Shown in pieces: positions 33,775 through 39,932 of a stretch of DNA of 39,932 nt. Numbering within the stretch: position 1 is the stretch's first letter; each line of letters opens with the position of its first letter. This DNA is from Rhodospirillaceae bacterium (GTDB lineage Bacteria; Pseudomonadota; Alphaproteobacteria; Rhodospirillales; Rhodospirillaceae): NCBI GenBank assembly GCA_004297485.1, contig SCTM01000306.1, positions 1 to 39,932 on the forward strand. Direction: 5' to 3'. Below the pieces are notes generated by a model, which saw only the letters and a list, made by a program, of their open reading frames with translations, ran no database searches and was not told where the DNA came from. The position numbers and the translations under genes were made by a program.

Positions 33775-34083
33775 TTGATTATTGGACGCATTTTCGGCTG
33801 GACGTTGGTAATTCTGGCGATCGTTATGGCTTCTGCGGAAGCTGTGATGGCCCTGGGTACAGGTGCGTATAATGGCCTGGCGACGGCCGATGTCTGGACC
33901 CTGCTCGTGGGTCAGGCGCCCCTGGAAGCTCTCGAGGGCAGTTCCAACCGCTTCCTGGCCACGGCCAGCATCGTCATCATGAACATGCCGGCCTGGATCG
34001 CGTTCGGTCTCAGCGGATTTCTGCTGGTGCATGTGTGCCGCGTGCGCCGTCCGCGCCGCCGCCGTTTCCGCAACGTGAATTGA
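33775..34083 (+). CDS. Small membrane protein, unknown function
   Basis: A 102-residue protein with two hydrophobic helices, around residues 5-27 and 66-85, and a strongly basic tail (RVRRPRRRRFRNVN) expected to lie in the cytoplasm. The middle part (GAYNGLATADVWTLLVG) resembles a short motif seen in small Rhodospirillales membrane proteins, from memory, but no family is claimed. The start is TTG 33775: no ATG or GTG exists in frame upstream, and GGGG lies about ten bases before it. It converges with lepA, 28 bases apart. Function unknown. Confidence 0.55.
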   Translation: MIIGRIFGWTLVILAIVMASAEAVMALGTGAYNGLATADVWTLLVGQAPLEALEGSSNRFLATASIVIMNMPAWIAFGLSGFLLVHVCRVRRPRRRRFRNVN

Positions 34084-34111
34084 AGCGCCGCGAATTTATC
34101 GCCGCGATCTT

Positions 34112-35914
34112 TTAATCGTCCGACATTCGTAAAGCGCTGATGAAGGCAGACTGTGGAATTTCCACGCTGCCGAATTGGCGCATGCGCTTTTTGCCTTCTT
34201 TCTGCTTATCGAGCAGCTTGCGCTTGCGGCTGATGTCGCCGCCGTAGCATTTCGCCGTCACATCCTTACGCAGCGCGCTGATGGTCTCACGCGCGATGAC
34301 CTTGCCGCCGATGGCCGCCTGGATGGGAATCTTGAACAGATGCCGGGGAATCAATTCTTTCAGCCGCGCGCAGATCTGCCGTCCACGCGCTTCCGCCTGG
34401 CTGCGGTGCGCCATGAATGACAAAGCATCGACCAGCTCGGCATTCACCAGAATGGTGACCTTGACGAGATCGGCCTCGAGATAATTGGCGACCTCGTAAT
34501 CGAAGCTGGCGTAGCCGCGCGAGATGGATTTCAGGCGATCATAGAAATCGAACACGATTTCATTGAGCGGCAGCCTGTACGTCAACATCGCGCGATTACC
34601 GACATAGGTCAGGTCGATCTGCTCGCCGCGCCGTTCCGTGCACAGCGCCAGGAGAGATCCGAGATATTCATCGGGCACCAGAATGGTGGCTTTGACCCAA
34701 GGCTCTTCGATCTTGGCGATGCGCGTTACTTCCGGCATGTCGGCTGGGTTATGCAATTCGACGACGTTACCGTCTGTGGTGTGGATGCGGTAGACGACGC
34801 TGGGTGCGGTGGAAATCAGGTCCAGGTCGAATTCCCGTTCCAGGCGCTCCTGAATGATTTCCATATGCAGCAGGCCGAGAAATCCACAGCGGAAGCCGAA
34901 GCCCAGTGCCGCCGAACTCTCCATCTGGAAATGAAAGCTGGCGTCGTTGAGGCGAAGTTTTGCCAAGCTATCGCGCAACACTTCGAACTGGGCCGCATCC
35001 ACGGGGAACAGGCCGCAGAACACCACCGGCACGCTGGGCTTGAAACCGGGCAGGGCCTCGGCGGCGGGGCGGTCGTCATCGGTGATGGTGTCGCCCACCT
35101 TACAATCGGCGACCGCTTTGATGCCGGCGGTGAGGAAACCCAGCTCGCCCGGATTGAGGGCGGGCATTTCCACGCGCTTGGGTGTGAACACGCCAACGCG
35201 TTCCACGGGATAAACCGTGTCATTGGACATGAGCTTCATCTTGGTGCCCTTGCGGATGGATCCATCCTTGATGCGCACCAGGATGACGACGCCGAGATAG
35301 GCGTCGTACCAGGAATCCACCAGCAGCGCCTTCAAGGGCGCCTCCGCATCGCCTTGGGGCGGCGGCAGCCGTGTGACAAGGGCTTCCAGCACGTCGTCGA
35401 TGCCGATACCTGTTTTGGCGGAACACAATACCGCGTCCGAGGCGTCAATGCCGATCACATCCTCGATCTGCTGGCGCACGCGATCAGGCTCGGCGGCGGG
35501 CAGGTCGATTTTGTTCAGTACCGGCACGATTTCATGATTGGCTTCGATGGCCTGGTAGACGTTGGCGAGGGTCTGCGCCTCGACGCCTTGGCTCGCGTCC
35601 ACCACCAGGATCGAGCCTTCGCACGCGGCGAGCGAGCGGCTGACTTCGTATGCGAAGTCGACGTGGCCCGGCGTATCCACCAGATTGAGCTGATAGGTTT
35701 TGCCGTCCTTGGCCTTGTAGGCCAAACGCACGGTCTGGGCCTTGATGGTGATGCCGCGTTCGCGCTCGATGTCCATGGAATCGAGCACCTGATCGTGCAT
35801 CTCGCGCGCGGTCAGACCCTCACAGCGCTGAATCAACCGGTCGGCCAGCGTCGATTTGCCGTGGTCGATATGCGCGACAATGGAGAAGTTGCGGATATGG
35901 GATAGGTCGGTCAT
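34112..35914 (-). CDS. lepA: Elongation factor 4 (LepA)
   Basis: A 600-residue translational GTPase that remodels stalled or pretranslocated ribosomes and affects initiation under stress. The G domain opens with [21 protein letters not shown] (P-loop around residues 14-21), followed by [12 protein letters not shown], the DTPGHVDF switch and NKIDLP. The C-terminal LepA-specific domain is present ([39 protein letters not shown]). Length is exactly that of the family. It lies 34 bases after pheT on the same strand, so it may be the last gene of the rplT-pheST transcript. Confidence 0.98.
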   Translation of the reverse strand: MTDLSHIRNFSIVAHIDHGKSTLADRLIQRCEGLTAREMHDQVLDSMDIERERGITIKAQTVRLAYKAKDGKTYQLNLVDTPGHVDFAYEVSRSLAACEGSILVVDASQGVEAQTLANVYQAIEANHEIVPVLNKIDLPAAEPDRVRQQIEDVIGIDASDAVLCSAKTGIGIDDVLEALVTRLPPPQGDAEAPLKALLVDSWYDAYLGVVILVRIKDGSIRKGTKMKLMSNDTVYPVERVGVFTPKRVEMPALNPGELGFLTAGIKAVADCKVGDTITDDDRPAAEALPGFKPSVPVVFCGLFPVDAAQFEVLRDSLAKLRLNDASFHFQMESSAALGFGFRCGFLGLLHMEIIQERLEREFDLDLISTAPSVVYRIHTTDGNVVELHNPADMPEVTRIAKIEEPWVKATILVPDEYLGSLLALCTERRGEQIDLTYVGNRAMLTYRLPLNEIVFDFYDRLKSISRGYASFDYEVANYLEADLVKVTILVNAELVDALSFMAHRSQAEARGRQICARLKELIPRHLFKIPIQAAIGGKVIARETISALRKDVTAKCYGGDISRKRKLLDKQKEGKKRMRQFGSVEIPQSAFISALRMSDD

Positions 35915-35948
35915 GCGCGATGGTATGCTTTCCTGACGGGCGGATATA

Positions 35949-38360
35949 TCAAGCGCGCAGCCGGCCGCCGCAAGCCTTTTCCACCGCCGCGACCACCTTG
36001 GCGGCCACGGCCTCGATTTCCGCGTCGGTCAGGGTGGCGTCACGGGGCTGCAATGTCACCGACAGGGCCAAGGACTTTTCGCCCGCGCCGATGCCCGCAC
36101 CCACATAAACATCGAACAGGCCCACATCCGTGATGAGTGCCTTGTCCACGTTGCGCACGGCGCGCAGCACGGTCTCCGCCGCTACCTTGGTGTCCACCAC
36201 AAAGGCGAAATCGCGCTCCACGGGCTGGAACGGCGACGGCTTGAGCAACGGCCGGGCGACGCCGGCCTGCTTCTTCTTCGCGGGCGGGATGCGTTCGAGA
36301 AACACCTCGCAGGCCACCACCGGGCCCTTGATGTCGAGGGCCGCGAGCACCCGCGGGTGTAATTCGCCGAATGTCGCCAGAACCTGATTGCCCAGTTTGA
36401 GCACGCCGGCACGGCCGGGGTGGAACCAACCAGGCACGCCGGCTTCGGAACCGGTCGCCGTCTGAAGGCCGGCGGCTGATGCACCTGCCGCGTCCAAGGC
36501 CGCCAAGGCATCGGCCTTGGCATCGAAGGCATCCACGGGCCGGCGCGTCCCGGACCAGTGACGGGCGCTGGTGTGTCCGGCACGCAAAGCACACGCGATC
36601 TGGACCTGGGCGCCCGGCTTGTTTGCCTCGAAGCGCGGACCCAGTTCGAACAGGGCCACGTCGGTCATGCCGCGATTGGCATTGCGTCCGGCGGCGGCGG
36701 CGAGATTGGGAATCAAGGATGGCCGCATGGCGTCCAAGTCCGAACTGATGGGATTGGCGAGAAGCACCAGCGGCAAGTCGCCACGGAACAGATCGGCCTG
36801 GGCACGGGGCAGGAATGCCCAGGTGGTGGTTTCCGCCAAGCCGCGCGCAGCCAATGTACGGCGGGTAATGCCTGCCTGACGCTGGGCCGGTGTCAGTGTC
36901 ACCTTCGGCATGGATGGGCGGGGCAGCGGCACTGCCGGGATGGCGTCATAGCCGTGAATGCGAAGAACTTCTTCGACCAGATCCTGCCAGCCCTCGATGT
37001 CGCCGCGCCAGGACGGAGGCGTTACATTCCATCCCGAGGCGTGTTCGTCGATGGTGAACCCCAACCGCGCGAGGGTGGTCTTGCTGCCGCCGGGCGGCAG
37101 GTCGATACCGCCGAGTGTGTGAACCCGCGCCGGATCGAACTTGATCACGCGCTTCCATTGGGGCGCCGTTCCAACCTGGACCATGTGCGAAGCCTCGCCG
37201 CCGCACAGCTTCAGGATCATGCGCGTCGCCGCTTCTGCGCCGGAAATGGCGGACTCCGGATCGACACCACGCTCGAAGCAATAGCGCGCGTCGGAATTGA
37301 TCTGCAACTTGCGACCGGTGGCGGCGATGTTGAGCGGATCGAACAAGGCCGATTCCAGAAACACCGTGGTTGTGGTTTCCGATACGGCGGTCGTCTCGCC
37401 GCCCATGACGCCGCCGATGCCCAGCGCCGCGCTTTCATCGGCAATCACCACAGTGTTCGCGTCGAGGGCGTAGGTCTTGCCGTTGAGAGCGACGAGGCTC
37501 TCGCCGTCTTTGGCGAGGCGCGGCCCCACGGCACCCTTGAGCTTGGCGTCGTCAAAAGCATGAAGCGGACGGCCGAGATCGATGGTCAGGTACTGGGTGA
37601 TATCCACCAGGGCCGACACGGGCCGCAGACCGATGGCCGTCAAACGATCTTTCAGCCACGCCGGGCTTTCGGCGTTTTTCACACCGCGAATGGCGCGGCC
37701 GACAAATTGCGGGCATAGCGCCGCTTTGTCCGCCGGCAGCCATGTCGCAACCTTGCGCGGTGAATCGAAGGTGCCAGCGACGGGCGCGGTGTCATAGGGC
37801 TTCAAGGTGCCGAGCCCCGCCGCCGCCAGATCCCGTGCGACGCCATAGACACCCAGCGCATCCACCCGGTTCGGCGTGAGGTTGATCTCGATCACCGGAT
37901 CGATGTTCAAGACACCGGCCACGTCCGCACCCACGGGCGCATCGGCGGGCAGTTCGATAATGCCGTCGTGATCCTCACCCAATTTCAATTCGCGCGTGGA
38001 GCACATCATGCCCTGGCTCTCGACACCGCGAATGGCACCTTTCTTGAGCACGTCGCCGGTGGCCGGAATCGTCACGCCCGGCCGCGCCAGAACCACTTTG
38101 AGGCCGGCGCGGGCGTTGGGCGCGCCGCAGACCACCTGCAATGTCTCCGTGCCTGTGGACACGGCGCACAGGCGCAGACGGTCGGCATTGGGATGCTGAT
38201 TAGCCTCAAGCACATGGCCAACGATAAAGCCTTTGAGCGCGGCGCCCGGATCGGCAATGGACTCAACCTCAAGGCCGATGGCGGTGAGTTTGGCGGTGAT
38301 CTCATCCAGGGAGGCGGTGGTCTCCAGATGATCTTTCAGCCACGACAGGGTGAACTTCAT
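35949..38360 (-). CDS. pheT: Phenylalanyl-tRNA synthetase beta subunit
   Basis: An 803-residue beta chain of the alpha2-beta2 enzyme that charges tRNA(Phe). The N-terminal [21 protein letters not shown] is diagnostic. A tRNA-binding OB domain lies around residues 39-150 ([24 protein letters not shown]), followed by the B3/B4 editing region, the B5 domain, a synthetase-like core and the ferredoxin-like anticodon-binding domain at the C-terminus (about 710-803). ATG 38360 is used because it overlaps the pheS stop in ATGA and starts the family N-terminus, although the open frame runs further back through pheS. Confidence 0.97.
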   Translation of the reverse strand: MKFTLSWLKDHLETTASLDEITAKLTAIGLEVESIADPGAALKGFIVGHVLEANQHPNADRLRLCAVSTGTETLQVVCGAPNARAGLKVVLARPGVTIPATGDVLKKGAIRGVESQGMMCSTRELKLGEDHDGIIELPADAPVGADVAGVLNIDPVIEINLTPNRVDALGVYGVARDLAAAGLGTLKPYDTAPVAGTFDSPRKVATWLPADKAALCPQFVGRAIRGVKNAESPAWLKDRLTAIGLRPVSALVDITQYLTIDLGRPLHAFDDAKLKGAVGPRLAKDGESLVALNGKTYALDANTVVIADESAALGIGGVMGGETTAVSETTTTVFLESALFDPLNIAATGRKLQINSDARYCFERGVDPESAISGAEAATRMILKLCGGEASHMVQVGTAPQWKRVIKFDPARVHTLGGIDLPPGGSKTTLARLGFTIDEHASGWNVTPPSWRGDIEGWQDLVEEVLRIHGYDAIPAVPLPRPSMPKVTLTPAQRQAGITRRTLAARGLAETTTWAFLPRAQADLFRGDLPLVLLANPISSDLDAMRPSLIPNLAAAAGRNANRGMTDVALFELGPRFEANKPGAQVQIACALRAGHTSARHWSGTRRPVDAFDAKADALAALDAAGASAAGLQTATGSEAGVPGWFHPGRAGVLKLGNQVLATFGELHPRVLAALDIKGPVVACEVFLERIPPAKKKQAGVARPLLKPSPFQPVERDFAFVVDTKVAAETVLRAVRNVDKALITDVGLFDVYVGAGIGAGEKSLALSVTLQPRDATLTDAEIEAVAAKVVAAVEKACGGRLRA

Positions 38361-39439
38361 CGCGCCAGTCCCCCGGTAAGGGTCGGCACGTCGAGGGCCG
38401 CGAAGCCGTAATGTTTGAGCCAGCGCAGATCGGATTCGAAGAATGTGCGCAGATCGGGAATGCCGTACTTGAGCATGGCGATGCGCTCGACGCCGAGACC
38501 GGCGGCGAAACCCTGGTATTCCTCCGGGTCCAGACCGCACGCCTTCATGACGTTCGGGTGCACCATGCCGCAGCCGAGAATTTCCAACCAATCGCCGTGG
38601 TTGCCGATTTTCAATTCCCCGCCTTGACGGCTGCAGCCGATGTCCACTTCTGCCGAGGGTTCGGTGAAGGGAAAGAACGACGGACGAAACCGCGTGGTCA
38701 GGTCGTCGACGCCGAAGTAGACGCGCAAAAATTCTTCCAGGCAGCCGCGCAGGTGCGCCATGGTGATGCCCTTATCGATCACCAGTAATTCCATCTGGTG
38801 GAACATGGGCGTGTGAGTCATGTCGTAGTCGCAGCGGTATGTGCGGCCCGGAATGATGACGCGGATGGGCGGCTTCTTGCCCATCATGGTGCGGATCTGC
38901 ACCGGCGACGTGTGCGTGCGCAGCAGGTAGCGATTGCCGTCCTCGGCGGTGGGCAGAAAGAACGTGTCGTGCATTTCCCGCGCCGGATGGCCGGGCGGAA
39001 AATTGAGGGCCGTGAAATTGTGGAAGTCGTCTTCCACGTCCGGCCCTTCGGCGACTTCGAAACCCATGGCACCGAAAATCGCCGTCAGTTCGTCGATGGT
39101 CTGGCCGATGGGATGCAGCGTGCCGCGCGCTTCGGGCCGCACCGGCAATGTGACGTCAAGCACTTCGCGCGCCAGACGGGTATCCAGGGCAGCGGATTCA
39201 AGCTGCGTTTTCTTCGCCTCGATGGCGGCCGCGATCTCATCCTTGACGGTGTTGATCTGCTGACCGAAGGCTTTGCGTTCGTCGGGCGAAAGCGCACCCA
39301 TGGTTTTCATCAACTCGGTGACGCGGCCTTTTTTCCCGAGCGCATCGACGCGCACGGCTTCCACGGCGGCAATGTCGGCCGCCGCCGCGCAGGCTTTCAG
39401 GACATCGTCGCGAATCTGAAGAACGTTGCTATCGGCCAT
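38357..39439 (-). CDS. pheS: Phenylalanyl-tRNA synthetase alpha subunit
   Basis: A 360-residue catalytic alpha chain. The first 90 residues form the N-terminal helical arm, and the class II core follows with [42 protein letters not shown], the [14 protein letters not shown] segment and motif 3 in [23 protein letters not shown] 39439 (MADSNVLQI) fits family length; an ATG nine bases upstream is possible. The stop overlaps pheT by four bases. A terminator-like hairpin lies between this gene and rplT, so expression may be modulated at that point. Confidence 0.97.
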   Translation of the reverse strand: MADSNVLQIRDDVLKACAAAADIAAVEAVRVDALGKKGRVTELMKTMGALSPDERKAFGQQINTVKDEIAAAIEAKKTQLESAALDTRLAREVLDVTLPVRPEARGTLHPIGQTIDELTAIFGAMGFEVAEGPDVEDDFHNFTALNFPPGHPAREMHDTFFLPTAEDGNRYLLRTHTSPVQIRTMMGKKPPIRVIIPGRTYRCDYDMTHTPMFHQMELLVIDKGITMAHLRGCLEEFLRVYFGVDDLTTRFRPSFFPFTEPSAEVDIGCSRQGGELKIGNHGDWLEILGCGMVHPNVMKACGLDPEEYQGFAAGLGVERIAMLKYGIPDLRTFFESDLRWLKHYGFAALDVPTLTGGLAR

Positions 39440-39461
39440 GTGTGGCATCCAACTGCACGAC

Positions 39462-39499
39462 AAAAAAACAAAAGGGGCTTCCCGGGTGGGAGGCCCCTT
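39462..39499 (-). terminator. Terminator or attenuator between rplT and pheS
   Basis: On the minus strand AAGGGGCCTCCC pairs with GGGAAGCCCCTT, a 12-base stem with one G-T pair and a four-base loop, followed by TTGTTTTTTT. It starts 29 bases after the rplT stop and ends 23 bases before the pheS start. In E. coli pheST is controlled by attenuation after a Phe-rich leader; no such leader peptide is visible here. Confidence 0.8.
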
Positions 39500-39505
39500 C
39501 CGTCG

Positions 39506-39511
39506 ATTGTA
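39506..39511 (-). promoter_or_regulatory. Possible -10 element ahead of the pheS hairpin
   Basis: On the minus strand this reads TACAAT. It lies between the rplT stop and the terminator hairpin, so a transcript starting here would have the hairpin as its leader. No good -35 sits 16-18 bases upstream (GGCTAA is nearest), so the assignment is weak. Confidence 0.25.
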
Positions 39512-39528
39512 CAGCTAACTCGAAAAGT

Positions 39529-39885
39529 TTAGCCGAGCGCGGATTGAGCCTGCTTCACCAGACCGGCGAACACTTCGGGCTCCTTCAAGGCGATGTCCGC
39601 CAGGACCTTGCGGTCGAGTTCGACACCGGCCTTCTTGAGCCCATCGATAAATCGCGAGTAGGTCAGGCCAAAGGCGCGAACGCCGGCGTTGATGCGCTGA
39701 ATCCACAGGGCGCGGAAAACGCGCTTCTTGTTGCGCCGGTCCCGATAGGCATAGGCAAGCGCCTTTTCCAGGCGGTTACGGGCCGGCTTATAGGCCTTGG
39801 AATGACGGCCCCGGAAGCCTTTGGTCTGCTCCAGGACTTTCTTGTGACGGGCGTGCTTTGTGACGCCCCGCTTGACGCGCGACAT
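39529..39885 (-). CDS. rplT: 50S ribosomal protein L20
   Basis: A 118-residue, strongly basic ribosomal protein that binds 23S rRNA early in large-subunit assembly. [20 protein letters not shown], then [15 protein letters not shown] and [22 protein letters not shown] are unmistakable. GGAG lies shortly before the ATG. In many bacteria L20 represses its own operon by binding its mRNA; no pseudoknot was looked for beyond the visible sequence. rpmI lies directly upstream and pheS follows across a hairpin. Confidence 0.99.
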   Translation of the reverse strand: MSRVKRGVTKHARHKKVLEQTKGFRGRHSKAYKPARNRLEKALAYAYRDRRNKKRVFRALWIQRINAGVRAFGLTYSRFIDGLKKAGVELDRKVLADIALKEPEVFAGLVKQAQSALG

Positions 39886-39907
39886 GGTGGTTCTCCGTTA
39901 CTGGAAT

Positions 39908-39932
39908 TCAGGCGTAGGGCAGGAAACGCTTG
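39908..39932 (-). CDS. rpmI: 50S ribosomal protein L35, C-terminal end
   Basis: Only the last seven residues, KRFLPYA, and the TGA stop (39908-39910) are inside the window. The tail LPYA and the position 22 bases upstream of rplT identify the gene as rpmI, which precedes rplT in nearly all bacteria. The rest lies beyond the right edge. Confidence 0.9.

Noticed and set aside
33561-33775. Replication origin
   Set aside because: Only two DnaA-like boxes and no typical origin-linked genes; too little to call an origin.
34751-35905. 384-codon plus-strand frame over lepA
   Set aside because: Antisense of a near-perfect LepA; His/Asp/Gln-rich composition is typical of reverse-frame translation.

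Overview
The window is about 40 kb of GC-rich (roughly 60-65 % G+C by eye), densely coded bacterial chromosome. Gene content points to an alphaproteobacterium, probably of the Rhodospirillales or a related order. The pointers are a Usg protein, a ScfR/RamB-type regulator divergent from isocitrate lyase, a ProXp-ala editing protein, and a 2-Met-thio-type U34 tRNA-modification enzyme MnmC. This placement is inferred from family content and was not tested by alignment. No phage, CRISPR array, rRNA or intact insertion sequence was seen.

Layout. 1-122: start of a TetA-like MFS exporter (minus). 608-2249: prolyl aminopeptidase, a hairpin-rich spacer with a terminator, and a small secreted protein. 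2465-5874: large patatin-like lipase (DUF3376 type) followed by an outer-membrane beta-barrel protein. 5897-7972: a DUF6502 protein and a DUF5666 lipoprotein on the minus strand, behind an AT-rich promoter carrying three evenly spaced palindromes. 8408-8493: a small inverted-repeat element. 8532-10598: mnmC. 10879-12711: a secreted protein with two alpha/beta-hydrolase domains whose catalytic residues are lost in a complementary way. 12775-15572: a TldD/PmbA metalloprotease pair. 15613-17222: AI-2E-type transporter overlapping a ProXp-ala deacylase. 17215-17499: usg, with a CIRCE-like HrcA operator upstream. 17801-20743: isocitrate lyase and its divergent putative regulator. 20750-21828: a truncated DUF2971 gene and an HTH-like hypothetical protein.

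21841-28557 is a tight three-gene minus-strand operon: transglutaminase-DUF2126, circularly permuted ATP-grasp fused to alpha-E, and a second transglutaminase. It is a predicted peptide-ligase/peptidase system with no established substrate. 28750-32614 looks like a small catabolic or detoxification cluster: MAPEG protein and epoxide hydrolase on one strand, divergent from a luciferase-like oxidoreductase and an enoyl-CoA hydratase. An NTF2-like lipoprotein, tRNA-Ser(GGA) and a small membrane protein follow. The right end (34112-39932) is a translation operon read on the minus strand: rpmI (3' end only), rplT, pheS, pheT, lepA, with an intrinsic terminator or attenuator hairpin between rplT and pheS.

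The most interesting items are the palindrome array at the DUF6502/DUF5666 promoter, the split-triad hydrolase, the ATP-grasp/transglutaminase operon, the CIRCE-like element upstream of usg, and a pair of inverted DnaA boxes beside an AT-rich stretch at 33.6 kb. Everything here was read by eye; no alignment, HMM or folding program was run.
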